NCBI GenBank assembly: GCA_964628835.1
Contig: CAZVME010000002.1
Span: forward strand, 1 to 64,000
Length of the DNA: 64,000 nucleotides
From: JAAGZL01 sp964628835
GTDB lineage: Bacteria > Pseudomonadota > Gammaproteobacteria > Chromatiales > Chromatiaceae
Direction of reading: 5' to 3'
Made by a program: the position numbers and the translations under genes. Shown here one piece after another: positions 34,846 through 43,904 of the stretch (position 1 is the first letter of the stretch; each line of letters begins with the position of its first letter). A model generated the notes under the pieces. The model was not told the DNA's origin and ran no database searches. It saw only the letters and a list, made by a program, of their open reading frames with translations.

Positions 34846-35587
34846 AACGTACCAGAAGCAATCCACCCCTTTAGATGAGAAGGTCGTTAAAGAGGATACC
34901 GTAGTGCAGCCAACAGCTCGCCGGATTCCATACAAGAGTGTGCTGGCTGCGGTTGTGATCGCCATCATCGCGATCAGTGTGCTGTTGCTTATTCTCCAGG
35001 ATGGAAGTCCAGCCACCAATCCTATCGGAATAGAGACTGATATGCAGGTCCAGGCCGATGCCAAAGTGAAAGAATTGAAGGTTACTCGCAGTGAAGATGC
35101 GTATCGAGTAATCGACCGCAAATTGTCCTCCCTATCAAGTCGTGTTGAACTGGGATTCCGGACACAACAAACCGACGACTCGGATGTAGAGCGCAAGCTC
35201 ACAGTAATAGCCGAAGGTATCAATGAGATCAAGGTGGTGATCAGCGCCCTGGGAGAAAGCAACAAAGAGCTCGCTCGGCGTGTAACCGAATCCACCTCAC
35301 AGCTAGAGACGATCACTAAGGAGGTTAGGGCGCTAAAGGTCGTTAAGCGCAAAGCAACTGTCAAGTCCAAGACCCGCTCCATCAAGACCCCGCCGTTTCA
35401 TATCGATGCCATCGACGTCTGGGATGACGCGACCTATGTTGCCGTATCCCAGGCCGGACGTGTGGCGTTTTTGAAAGAGGGCGAGCAACAATCCGGCTGG
35501 AAAATCACCAATATCGACAGCATCAAAGGCCGTGTCGATCTGCAGGGACCTGCCGGGCAGGACCACTCTATTTCATTGCAGAGGTAA
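34835..35587 (+). CDS. Single-pass membrane protein of the conjugation region
   Basis: A 250-residue protein: cytoplasmic N-terminus (1-32), one membrane segment (about 33-55, SVLAAVVIAIIAISVLLLIL), a periplasmic coiled-coil region (about 75-165) and a small C-terminal beta domain (PFHIDAIDVWDDATYVAVSQAG..SGWKITNIDSIKGRVDLQG) that resembles PilP/TraP-type periplasmic domains. It overlaps the PilL-like gene by 11 bases. Its probable role is in the inner-membrane part of the pilus or transfer machine; the family is not recognised with certainty. Confidence 0.65.
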   Translation: MQSETYQKQSTPLDEKVVKEDTVVQPTARRIPYKSVLAAVVIAIIAISVLLLILQDGSPATNPIGIETDMQVQADAKVKELKVTRSEDAYRVIDRKLSSLSSRVELGFRTQQTDDSDVERKLTVIAEGINEIKVVISALGESNKELARRVTESTSQLETITKEVRALKVVKRKATVKSKTRSIKTPPFHIDAIDVWDDATYVAVSQAGRVAFLKEGEQQSGWKITNIDSIKGRVDLQGPAGQDHSISLQR

Positions 35588-35803
35588 AACCCATCTTGTT
35601 GCTCTTCGGAGGGTTCACGCTGGGATCAGTCACCACAGATAACGGGATTGCATCCCATGTGGAAGGCGCTGCAAGTTCTCATCCTGTAACACGGCCTATG
35701 CGCCAGAGCGATTCGGCCAGATGTCATTCTGGCAAGTCTGCAGTTTATCGGGATCTGACGGTTCCATATCGAGCGGTCAGTAATTGTGACGGAGGATGTA
35801 CGA

Positions 35804-36630
35804 ATGAATAGCAGAATGAAAACGATCATTTTGTCTATCGCCCTCATGGCATCGCATCCCGTAGTTGCTGCCGAGCTATCCCATACCCAGGTCAAAGAGA
35901 CCGGGCAAGATGCATCGTCGACAACAGCCAGTGTTTTGTTGGCAACAGACCTGGCGCGCGCCCGCCTCTGGGATTTGTCGGAGATGGAATGGCGTCGCTA
36001 CAAACAGCTGATGCAAGGGGTTCGCGGGAGTATCAGTCCATCGACGATATCGCCCATCGAAGTGCTTGGTATCCATGCGCAGGATGAGGCGGAACGCCAG
36101 CGGTATGCAGAAGCCTGGGCGCGCACCATGCACGAGGACGTGGACCGTATTCTCGCGTTTCAACGTGCCTACGATGCAGCAGGCAAACGTCTGTATCCAA
36201 ATGAGCTGCTGATCGATATCTCTCGGTTACCCCGAAAGGCAGAAGAGACGGGTGCGTTGCAATCCACCGATCGCCTATTGATTTGCCCACCTGACTTTTC
36301 GATCATTNNNNNNNNNNCGATCGCCTATTGTTTTTTGCCCGCCCCGAGTGTCCTGTCTGTGATCTGCTGATGGGCAAACTATTGAAGCGAATCGATGAGG
36401 TCAGTGGTATCGACATCTACCTTATGGACATAGCGCCGGGTGATGATGCAACGGTACGGGAATGGGCATCGTCTCACCAGATCAATCCTGGATGGGTGCT
36501 CAACCGGCGGATCACCCTCAACCATGATGGCGGTGCCTTGGACAAACTGACGAATGGACAGGGAAAAGTCCCTTACATTTTGCGCCGTCGGGGAGAGGAT
36601 GTGTCGCAGCTTCGGTCCTCGGATCTTTAG
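35804..36630 (+). CDS. TIGR03759 family ICE protein, interrupted by assembly gap
   Basis: An exported protein (signal peptide about residues 5-24, MKTIILSIALMASHPVVAA). The first part to 36280 has the family pattern LARARLWDLSEMEWRRYKQLMQG and SPIEVLGIHAQDEAERQRYAE. The second part after the gap continues with LLFFARPECPVCDLLMGKLL, a thioredoxin-like CxxC segment. The 13 bases before the chimeric piece (36268-36280) repeat after the Ns (36318-36330). Joining the two copies restores one uninterrupted frame, so the gene is intact in reality. GGAGG precedes ATG 35804. Next gene starts directly at the stop. Confidence 0.85.
36308..36317. other. Assembly gap (10 Ns) with chimeric left edge
   Basis: Ten undetermined bases inside the TIGR03759 gene. 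The sequence just left of the gap, 36277-36307, is the exact reverse complement of 33456-33486 near the FitA start. The gap therefore does not hold missing sequence but marks a mis-joined contig end. Confidence 0.95.
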
Positions 36631-37182
36631 ATGATGGCCCGATTGAGACACCCTGAAGTCTGGCTGATCGTGCTTGTTGTCCTGACTGTTCCCAGCACAG
36701 TTTGGAGCGATGAATCGGTGCCGGCTGGATATCGGTCTATCGCGACGGAACGCGGTGTTCCCTATACCGTACTCTACGCCGTGGCCCTCACCGAGAGTGG
36801 TCGGCAGGTGGCATCGGCGGACATGTACCGGCCCTGGCCATGGACATTGAACGTCGCAGGTAGAGGTTACTTCTTTGACTCCCGGCTGGAGGCCTGGCAG
36901 GCACTGACGGACTGGATTAAGGCAGGAAGGCGTTCCATCGATATCGGTCTGATGCAGGTCAATTGGCGTTATCACCAGGGTCGGCTTGGCACCCCATGGC
37001 AGGCGCTCGATCCCTATCACAATCTGCGCGTTGGTGCGGAGATTCTGCAGGAGTGTTACATCACCCGGCAGGACTGGTGGGCCAGTGTGGGTTGCTATCA
37101 CTCACCGTCCAATCAACGTCGCGCCGATGAGTACCGTCGCCGAGTTATCTCACGGTGGCAACGGATTGTGAATGCGGGGTAA
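36631..37182 (+). CDS. Lytic transglycosylase (SLT) of the conjugation system
   Basis: A 183-residue exported muramidase that opens peptidoglycan for the mating channel. A signal peptide covers about residues 1-26. The catalytic glutamate is in VALTESGR; IDIGLMQVNWRYH and NLRVGAEILQECY are SLT-fold motifs. It begins immediately after the TIGR03759 stop. VirB1-like enzymes hold this place in PFGI-1-class ICEs. Confidence 0.9.
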   Translation: MMARLRHPEVWLIVLVVLTVPSTVWSDESVPAGYRSIATERGVPYTVLYAVALTESGRQVASADMYRPWPWTLNVAGRGYFFDSRLEAWQALTDWIKAGRRSIDIGLMQVNWRYHQGRLGTPWQALDPYHNLRVGAEILQECYITRQDWWASVGCYHSPSNQRRADEYRRRVISRWQRIVNAG

Positions 37183-37188
37183 CAGGCA

Positions 37189-37719
37189 ATGAATCTACAT
37201 AATAGTTATGAGTGGCGAGTCATTATGGCTACCTTATTATTGGTGCCGGTCATGGCCCAGGCCGAACTCACCATTATCTATGATAGTGGAAATACTAAAC
37301 CTATCGCACCGTTTCTCAAGGTCTTCGAATCGACTGATAAAATTCGGCAGCAAACCCCAATTCCGAAAAAGCCTCCCCTTGGGGCCGCCGATCCAGAAGC
37401 CTGGCTGCCTATTCAATCACCTGGTCTGACGCCGGGGGTTGTGAAGGCGAGGGCGCATAATCGACCGTTCGCGCGCCCGTTTTTTCTAATTGGTTCGGAT
37501 ATGCGTTCCTGGCAATGGTTACAGGATCACCGGGATCAGCTTAAGGAGATCGGTGCCGTGGGCATGTTGGTCCAAGCCGATACGCTGGAGGATCTGCAGA
37601 CCACTGCCAATATGTCAGGGGGTCTGTCCATCATGCCGGCATCTGCTAGCGATATCGCCAAGGCCTTGGGTGTTTCGCATTATCCAGTACTGATTACTTC
37701 CAAAGGCATAGAGCAGTGA
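37189..37719 (+). CDS. TIGR03765 family ICE protein (PFL_4695 type)
   Basis: A 176-residue protein with a signal peptide (about 1-25, ending AQA). The family pattern TIIYDSGNTKPIAPFL, LPIQSPGLTPGVV, RPFFLIGSDMRSWQWLQDH and GVSHYPVLIT is present. The C-terminal part resembles a thioredoxin-like or TrbC-like fold without CxxC. It overlaps traD by 4 bases. It probably acts in the periplasm during pilus or channel assembly. Confidence 0.87.
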   Translation: MNLHNSYEWRVIMATLLLVPVMAQAELTIIYDSGNTKPIAPFLKVFESTDKIRQQTPIPKKPPLGAADPEAWLPIQSPGLTPGVVKARAHNRPFARPFFLIGSDMRSWQWLQDHRDQLKEIGAVGMLVQADTLEDLQTTANMSGGLSIMPASASDIAKALGVSHYPVLITSKGIEQ

Positions 37720-39842
37720 GTGCCCATCCTATCGAGGCCTTGCTGCGCCCACCGGTCGAGTTGTGGTCGACGTTAGTGGCGTTTGCTACTGCGGTGATTG
37801 CACTCCTCGCACCCTGGTCTCTGATGATGCCGCCGGGCGTGGCCTACAGCGCCAGTGCGACGCTTACGTTGATCGGAATGATCCGGGCCAGGCAGGCCTG
37901 GAGGGTCATACGCTATCAGCGCAATATGCGCAGGTTACCCAGCTACCTGCTTCGCGCCGACAAGATCCCGCTCAGTCGGCACAAACTGTTTCTTGGTAAA
38001 GGCTTTCGCTGGACCCAGCAGCATACCCAGCGCTTGCGTGACACCCTCCGGCCTGAGGTTAAACGCTACGTGCAGCCGGGGTATCTATACCAGTGGGCTC
38101 GCCGCAAGGAAGTCGCCTGGGAGAGGATACTACTACTGAGCGTGCTGGCCCGTATCCTTCGCGCTCGAGCGTGGTGGAACCCGTTGGCACCATTATCTGC
38201 AGTCGGTGGCAAGCCCGCCCTGCATGCGGTTGAGCCGGATGAACAGGATGTCTGGATGGATATAGGCGAGCGGGTAGGGCATACCCTGGTGCTGGGGACG
38301 ACGCGCGTTGGTAAGACACGGCTTGCCGAGATCCTCATCGCCCAGGATATCCGGCGCGGCGATGTGGTGATCATCTTCGATCCCAAGGGGGACGCCGATC
38401 TGCTGCGTCGGGTGTATGCCGAGGCCAAGCGGGCGGGTCGTGCCAAGGACTTCTACATGTTCCATCTAGGTTACCCCGAGGTCTCGGCCCGCTACAACGC
38501 TATCGGCAACTTTTCCCGCATCACCGAGGTCGCGACCCGCATCGCTAACCAACTCCCGAGCGAGGGCAACTCCGCCGCCTTTAAGGAGTTCGCCTGGCGC
38601 TTCGTCAATATCATCGCCCGCGCCCTGGTAGCACTGGGGCGTCGGCCGGACTACAACCAAGTCCGCCGCTACATCAACGACATCGAGCCACTGTTCATGG
38701 AGTATGCACGGGCGCACCTACGCCAGCATGGCGCTGAGGATTGGCAGGAGGAGGTGGCTGAGATCGCCGCCAATATCAAGGAACGTAACCTGCCCAATTC
38801 ACTACGTGGCCGCAACAACGAGGCCATCGCACTGATGCGGCATTTGCAGGAACAGGACCTCTATGATCCGGTGCTTGACGGTCTGGTGTCGGCCTTCAAG
38901 TACGACAAGACCTATTTCGACAAGATCGTCAGTTCCGTTGGACCGCTGATGGAAAAACTCACTACCGGTAACATTGCAGAACTCATCTCTCCCGACTACC
39001 TGGATGAGAACGATACACGACCGATCTTTGAATGGATGGAAGTCATCCGCCGTAAAGGCATTGTTTACGTGGGGCTGGATGCCCTGACGGATACGACAGT
39101 GGCCAGTGCGGTAGGCAACTCCATGTTCGCGGATCTGGTATCGGTGGCCGGCCATATCTACAAACATGGCGTGGACGTTGATCCGATCAACACCAGCCAG
39201 GTCACCGCAAGCACCATGCCTACGATCTCCATGCACGCCGATGAGTTCAACGAACTGATCGGTGACGAGTTCGTGCCGCTGTTGAACAAGGCCGGTGGCG
39301 CCGGCTTTCAGGTCACGGCCTATACCCAGACATGGTCCGACGTGGAGGCCCGCATCGGCAGCCGCGCCAAGGCCGGGCAGGTGGCGGGCAACTTCAATAC
39401 GCTGATCATGCTGCGGGTCAAGGAACTAGCCACCGCCGAGATGCTGACCGATCAACTCTCGAAGGTCGAGGTGTTTACCCTGATGAGTGTCTCGGGCGTG
39501 GACGATTCATCGGATCCAGGTTCCGGGGTGGATTTCAAATCCCGCAACGAGGATCGTATCAGTGTCTCTGAGGTCCCGATGCTGACACCGGCAGAACTGG
39601 TGGCGCTGCCCAAAGGCCAGGCCTTTGCGCTGCTAGAGGGCGGCCATCTCTGGAAACTGCGCATGCCTCTCCCCGATACTCATGGGGATCTCGCCATGCC
39701 GGTGGGTCTGGCCGACATCGCCAACGAGATGGAGCGGACCTACATCACCAATGATCAGTGGTACCGGGTGCAGGAACCCTGGTGGATGGCTGTGTCAGAT
39801 GTTGCAGCACCAAGCGAGCCTGCGGAAAACGTTCATGGCTGA
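37716..39842 (+). CDS. traD: Type IV coupling protein TraD (SXT/TOL subfamily)
   Basis: A 708-residue inner-membrane ATPase that brings the relaxosome to the transfer channel. Two N-terminal membrane segments lie at about 15-60. Walker A TTRVGKTRLAE is near residue 195, VIIFDPKGDADLL near 220 and the second acidic motif SMHADEFNEL near 507. The C-terminal tail has LPKGQAFALLEGGHLWKLRMP. It overlaps both neighbours, so the block is translationally coupled. Confidence 0.93.
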   Translation: MSAHPIEALLRPPVELWSTLVAFATAVIALLAPWSLMMPPGVAYSASATLTLIGMIRARQAWRVIRYQRNMRRLPSYLLRADKIPLSRHKLFLGKGFRWTQQHTQRLRDTLRPEVKRYVQPGYLYQWARRKEVAWERILLLSVLARILRARAWWNPLAPLSAVGGKPALHAVEPDEQDVWMDIGERVGHTLVLGTTRVGKTRLAEILIAQDIRRGDVVIIFDPKGDADLLRRVYAEAKRAGRAKDFYMFHLGYPEVSARYNAIGNFSRITEVATRIANQLPSEGNSAAFKEFAWRFVNIIARALVALGRRPDYNQVRRYINDIEPLFMEYARAHLRQHGAEDWQEEVAEIAANIKERNLPNSLRGRNNEAIALMRHLQEQDLYDPVLDGLVSAFKYDKTYFDKIVSSVGPLMEKLTTGNIAELISPDYLDENDTRPIFEWMEVIRRKGIVYVGLDALTDTTVASAVGNSMFADLVSVAGHIYKHGVDVDPINTSQVTASTMPTISMHADEFNELIGDEFVPLLNKAGGAGFQVTAYTQTWSDVEARIGSRAKAGQVAGNFNTLIMLRVKELATAEMLTDQLSKVEVFTLMSVSGVDDSSDPGSGVDFKSRNEDRISVSEVPMLTPAELVALPKGQAFALLEGGHLWKLRMPLPDTHGDLAMPVGLADIANEMERTYITNDQWYRVQEPWWMAVSDVAAPSEPAENVHG

Positions 39843-40569
39843 AACCGTTTCCGATCCGCGGCGAACGGCTGTTCGGCCGGGCTTGTTCACCAGAGGTATG
39901 GCAATGATCTCGCAAGCGATCATGTGGCTGCTGTTTTCCCTGTTGTTTTCGATCATTGTCGAATGGGCTGGGATGGTGCTGTGGTGGCCGGAGCAAGGCC
40001 TAGAACATAGTCGCACTATGCTTGCTAAAGAGATCAGTTATCTGGACACCGACTTTCGCCGAAGTGTAGTGATATCTGATCCCGCTCGTTTCGCCAAAGA
40101 GGTAGCAGATGGTACTTATCACTACCTGTTCGAGGTTACGAGAGTCGTGACATTTATCCATTGGGTTTCTCCACCGCCGCTACAGGAAGAGCAAGGCATG
40201 CGGCCGACACTGCACCAGGTCTACCGGCCACTCGCTGAGTTTGTGATAGCGGCCATGCAGGTGACCCAGGTGTTCTCGGTACGTCTGGCGATTCTCATAT
40301 TGGCAACGCCGGTATTCATGCTGTTCAGTCTGGTAGCTATTGTTGATGGTCTGGTGAAACGTGATCTTCGGCGCTGGGGCGGAGGGCGAGAGAGTTCTTT
40401 TGTCTACCACTATGCAAAGAAGGCGGCACTGCCTTTGGTTGTATTGGCCTGGGTCACTTATCTCGCATTGCCCTTCAGCCTGCACCCTTCATTTGTTGTA
40501 TTGCCATTTGCTGTTCTGTTTGCGCTAACGGTGGCGGTTACTGCGAGTACGTTTAAGAAATACCTTTGA
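39835..40569 (+). CDS. TIGR03747 family ICE membrane protein (DUF4400)
   Basis: A 244-residue inner-membrane protein with about four membrane segments (IMWLLFSLLFSIIVEWAGM, LAILILATPVFMLFSLVAI, LPLVVLAWVTYLALPF, VVLPFAVLFALTVAV). The motif DGLVKRDLRRWGGGRESSFVYHYAK between segments is diagnostic. ATG 39835 overlaps the traD stop by 8 bases. The normal next gene, RAQPRD, is displaced 12.3 kb downstream by cargo. Confidence 0.88.
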   Translation: MAETVSDPRRTAVRPGLFTRGMAMISQAIMWLLFSLLFSIIVEWAGMVLWWPEQGLEHSRTMLAKEISYLDTDFRRSVVISDPARFAKEVADGTYHYLFEVTRVVTFIHWVSPPPLQEEQGMRPTLHQVYRPLAEFVIAAMQVTQVFSVRLAILILATPVFMLFSLVAIVDGLVKRDLRRWGGGRESSFVYHYAKKAALPLVVLAWVTYLALPFSLHPSFVVLPFAVLFALTVAVTASTFKKYL

Positions 40570-40830
40570 AAGGAGAAAGCAGACTGTCTTGTGCGCCGTT
40601 TGGAAATGTCCCGATAGGATAAGTACTAAATCGATGCGAGATGATGAGAGCGGTCAGGTGCAGATCGAAGTGGTCCGGCTGGTCGCATATGGATAGATGG
40701 AGTAATCGGTGACTTGGCGTCTGCACTGGTGGATAAGATGCTATTATCGGCAAGCAATCTCGAGGAGACAGAAGCCTTGTCTTGAGGGATAACTGAATTC
40801 CACGCCATATTGGAGTACGGGTACAGCCCC

Positions 40831-42081
40831 ATGAAAGAGCCGTCTTGTATTTCATCATTAGATAAGAACCCGGTTTCCGAACAGCTATGCGAGTCTATGG
40901 GTTTTGAGCTACTTGGCTCTAGCCTTGGCAAAGAACTGAAATCTTCACTGCAAACGGCCCTGGATGCGGGTGTCATTTTTCAGGGTGGCCTAGATCCCCT
41001 TTCTATCTTTCGTCACACGCTGAGATCTTCCATCCGCGACATCGAATCGCACCCACGGGGCAAATTGCTTCAGGAGTTCCTGAGAAAAGGTCCTTACGAG
41101 ACTGCCGGAAGGATCCCCGATGAATTACGTAATCAGCGCTTTTCTGACGATGAAACCGCATCTACCATCACCTTCATATGCTCTCATATGGTTAACAGCT
41201 TCAAGGGGGCACTTGCGGAACTTCTGGCCGCCGATCCCTGCATGAATCTGTGCAAGAAGCTCCGAAGGGTAGGTGAATTGCCAAAGGCTTATCGACTGTA
41301 TCATGGGGATATGGTGGCTGTACGGCGTAAGAAAGGAACGGGACTGCTCAAGGGGGCTGACCTGCATGTACTGAGTGAGGTTGACAGATCGAATGCTATC
41401 GAGAGTGTCACTCTGCTGGGGGTGGGCGAGGTTAAATCATATCGTCTGTCCCTAAATCGCATGCGCAAACAGATTGCCAGGCATATCCAACGTACCAAGG
41501 ACGGCCTGTGGGTCGCTGGCGTGGAATATCCAGCTGGAAAGATTATTGCTGGTTATGAAAATGAGAGGGTTCTACGCATTTTTGTTATGCCTGCAGGTTG
41601 GAAACTGTCCCGGTCATTTCATTTCGAGGACGCTAAACATGGCAGCATGCTTCGTATTGATAGGAGGGCACTGCCATCCGAGTGCGATGAGATCAAGCGA
41701 ACGGGGAACAGCGAGTGGAGCATCACGTTAAGATGGTCGCAGGAAGCGCTTGCGGAGGCAGCTTATGAAATGACCTTCTGGTACATGGAGAAGGTGGGGG
41801 AGGTTATATATTCGAAAACAGTGCCCAAGGAATGGGGTGACATGACACCCGCCAAGGCGGGGCGTAATGCGGTAAAAATGATGCTCTATTATGCAATTAT
41901 GCGTTGCCGTACTCTTTTGGAAGAGCAGCGAGCCATTGCTCTATATAATAGCTACGGATACGGTTACGCCCTTGGGATGAATTTCCGAAATGCTAAACGA
42001 AGACGCGAAATGCTTTGGCCGCAGGATCTGGACGAGATCTTGATAAATGGCAAGACAGACAAGGGATGCTGTATACAATAA
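40831..42081 (+). CDS. Unknown protein, possible PD-(D/E)XK nuclease-like core
   Basis: A 416-residue soluble protein from ATG 40831 (an alternative TTG lies at 40810). The middle has KGADLHVLSEVDR followed by ESVTLLGVGEVKSYRLS, an arrangement of acidic residue, then hydrophobic strand with E-x-K, as in PD-(D/E)XK nucleases. The C-terminal half (AGWKLSRSFHFEDAKHGSMLRID, TPAKAGRNAVKMMLYYAIMRC) is unrecognised. It is the first cargo gene after TIGR03747, apparently monocistronic, followed by a copy of the border repeat. A nuclease or defence role is inference. Confidence 0.6.
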   Translation: MKEPSCISSLDKNPVSEQLCESMGFELLGSSLGKELKSSLQTALDAGVIFQGGLDPLSIFRHTLRSSIRDIESHPRGKLLQEFLRKGPYETAGRIPDELRNQRFSDDETASTITFICSHMVNSFKGALAELLAADPCMNLCKKLRRVGELPKAYRLYHGDMVAVRRKKGTGLLKGADLHVLSEVDRSNAIESVTLLGVGEVKSYRLSLNRMRKQIARHIQRTKDGLWVAGVEYPAGKIIAGYENERVLRIFVMPAGWKLSRSFHFEDAKHGSMLRIDRRALPSECDEIKRTGNSEWSITLRWSQEALAEAAYEMTFWYMEKVGEVIYSKTVPKEWGDMTPAKAGRNAVKMMLYYAIMRCRTLLEEQRAIALYNSYGYGYALGMNFRNAKRRREMLWPQDLDEILINGKTDKGCCIQ

Positions 42082-42134
42082 ATGGCGTTGTATAGGAAGT
42101 ATTGTTAATTGGGCAAGTAGAAATTAACAATATT

Positions 42135-42163
42135 GGTCACTAACGGCACAAACCAGACCTTTT
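42135..42163. repeat. Dispersed cargo-border repeat, fullest copy
   Basis: GGTCACTAACGGCACAAACC then AGACCTTTT. Similar sequences lie at 28705, 29908 and 46037, with weaker relatives at 48341-48502 and 52374. All are in gaps beside cargo genes. The rest of the 327-base gap to 42408 holds a short hairpin AATCGGG/CCCGATT near 42263 and a 20-codon ATG frame at about 42310 that ends before the integron cassettes. Confidence 0.5.
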
Positions 42164-42408
42164 ATCCTTCTAGGATATATAGCTGCTTTACCCTGGCACG
42201 AACATAATCAGCCGCACCTATTGACCTCAATATTGGCAGGGATATACTGTGATAAATCTAGGGAATCGGGGTCCCGATTTGCTTATATTAATAACGAGAC
42301 AGGGAATGCATGAAAATCAATAAATTAGAATCTTTTACTAATTCCCGCTTATATGGCTACACGGACCGATAGGTTCCGTATAGTAACTGTTAGGCAAACA
42401 ATAAAAAC

Positions 42409-43227
42409 ATGGGTGAACAATCACTCATTCCATTCGGTCTTAGATTGTCTGATCAACAGTTTGTGGATGTGTCAGATGTTGATCGTGGAAGAAAATGTGA
42501 TTGTATCTGCCCGTCATGTAAAACACCGCTTATAGCAAGGCAAGGTGAAGTCAATGAATGGCATTTTGCGCATGTTTCTAAGGGCGTGTCAGATGATACA
42601 AAAAATGAATGTGAATACTCATTCTGGGTATCAGTTGCCTTGATGTCAAAACAGGTAATGGCAAATGCATCGTCAATTATGCTGCCATCACTTACTATGT
42701 ATACTATTGAAGGAGCTGAGGTAAAAGTAACTGAACAACAAGAAGTATCAATAGATGACGTAGAAATAGAGCAAAAAATACATCAGTTTTCGGCTGATGC
42801 TATATTGAGTGTTGGTGATTATATTATTGCAATATTATTTTCTGCTCCACATAGGCCGCTAGATTGCATTACTGAAGAACTAATTGCTAACGATAAAATA
42901 GGTGTGTTAGAGGTGTCTTTATTTGAAGCTTATCATTGGTTATTTAAATCTAATAATCAAGGTAAATATACACAGTCATTAAAACAAAATATATTATCGA
43001 ATAGTGACTGTAAAAGATGGCTGTTTCATCCAAGGAAGTCCGCTGTTGAAAAACAGTTTGATATTGAGTTATTTGAGAGCAATCAAGCTCCTATTGAAAA
43101 GACATTCATGCATTCTCATAATGTAGAGCATAAGCAATATAAGTGTGTTTGGTGTTCACGTACTTGGTACGGAACTCATGTATGTTCACATTGCCGGACT
43201 CATTTGTATTCAACAGAGGCCACATAA
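42409..43227 (+). CDS. CoiA-like zinc-finger/nuclease cassette protein
   Basis: A 272-residue AT-rich cassette gene. The N-terminus (CDCICPSCKTPLIARQG..EWHFAHVSKG) matches the N-terminal domain of competence protein CoiA-like families. The middle (HQFSADAILSVGDYIIAILF, IGVLEVSLFEAY) has the strand pattern and acidic residues of a restriction-like nuclease. The C-terminus forms another zinc ribbon (YKCVWC..HVCSHC). CoiA acts in DNA processing during transformation; cassette versions may be defence nucleases. No ribosome site is clear. Confidence 0.65.
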   Translation: MGEQSLIPFGLRLSDQQFVDVSDVDRGRKCDCICPSCKTPLIARQGEVNEWHFAHVSKGVSDDTKNECEYSFWVSVALMSKQVMANASSIMLPSLTMYTIEGAEVKVTEQQEVSIDDVEIEQKIHQFSADAILSVGDYIIAILFSAPHRPLDCITEELIANDKIGVLEVSLFEAYHWLFKSNNQGKYTQSLKQNILSNSDCKRWLFHPRKSAVEKQFDIELFESNQAPIEKTFMHSHNVEHKQYKCVWCSRTWYGTHVCSHCRTHLYSTEAT

Positions 43228-43228
43228 T

Positions 43229-43318
43229 GCCTATCAAAATCATAAACACGGACGTCATAAACTGCGCCGGTCGTTCCTCCCTCTGCAGTTTATGCCCCCG
43301 GTTATGGCAGCGTTAGCC
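43229..43318 (+). repeat. attC-like recombination site 1
   Basis: Left core GCCTATC (43229-43235), right core GTTAGCC (43312-43318). Inner arms CATAAACTGC / GCAGTTTATG (43256-43265, 43285-43294) are perfect; outer arms CATAA..CGG / CCGGTTATG pair imperfectly with extra bases, as attC sites do. Confidence 0.6.
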
Positions 43319-43335
43319 ACAAAAAGAAAAGGAAG

Positions 43336-43872
43336 ATGAGCTTACCCCCAACAAGTGATGTCTTGTATCGAATAAAGAGAGGTTTGGCTGGTTATATCAG
43401 CTACCTTGCTGCATGCGAAATGAATGAGGCATTTAGTGAGTATGTTCTATATGAACCAACGCTTCGAATCCTTACAGCTCGCGGCTTTAAGGTGCAGTGT
43501 GAATTTCCGTGCCCTGGCTTCACAAAAAATGGTCCAGGTGATCATAAGAAAATAGATTTCGTGGCTGAACGTAATGGCGAAAGATTCGCTATAGAAATGA
43601 AATGGGCAAGGAAGACAAATCTAAATGTTAATGGAGACGTCGAAAAGCTTCAAAAGTACGCAGAACACAATGCAAATTCCAACTCCTATCTATGTGTCTT
43701 TGGTAGAAAAAGCCACATCGAGAAACTAGCCTTGAATACGGGGGCCTTTAAAGAGCGAGGGAGTGGTGTATTTGCAGAATTCGGGGTCACTAAGTTTGGG
43801 TGTAGAGTGTTTGAGCTGAAAAATGGCCAACAAGAAAATCATGTCGCTAGCGCTCCAGCGCCGCATATTTAG
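43336..43872 (+). CDS. Cassette protein with PD-(D/E)XK-like core
   Basis: A 178-residue protein in the second cassette. HKKIDFVAERNGERFAIEMKWARK gives the D...E-x-K arrangement of the PD-(D/E)XK nuclease fold, preceded by YEPTLRILTARGFKVQCEFP. It lacks membrane or signal segments. Similar small nuclease-like proteins are common among uncharacterised integron cassettes. The function is unknown. It starts 18 bases after the first attC right core and its 3' end overlaps the second attC. Confidence 0.65.
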   Translation: MSLPPTSDVLYRIKRGLAGYISYLAACEMNEAFSEYVLYEPTLRILTARGFKVQCEFPCPGFTKNGPGDHKKIDFVAERNGERFAIEMKWARKTNLNVNGDVEKLQKYAEHNANSNSYLCVFGRKSHIEKLALNTGAFKERGSGVFAEFGVTKFGCRVFELKNGQQENHVASAPAPHI

Positions 43873-43881
43873 ACGTTAGGC
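43825..43881 (+). repeat. attC-like recombination site 2
   Basis: Left core GGCCAAC (43825-43831), right core GTTAGGC (43875-43881). Short imperfect arms with bulges: ATG-T-CG-CTA-GCGCT against AGCGC-CG-CAT. The unpaired bases are typical for the bottom strand of attC. Confidence 0.6.
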
Positions 43882-43904
43882 TACACAGAAGCACGAACAC
43901 CTCC

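Noticed and set aside
35596..35811. 71-codon gene between the membrane protein and TIGR03759
   Set aside because: No ribosome site, no recognised pattern, and its end overlaps the TIGR03759 start; probably leader sequence.
36280..36318. Frameshifted or pseudogenised TIGR03759 gene
   Set aside because: The break is explained by a chimeric contig end and duplicated 13 bases; the frame is continuous once these are collapsed.
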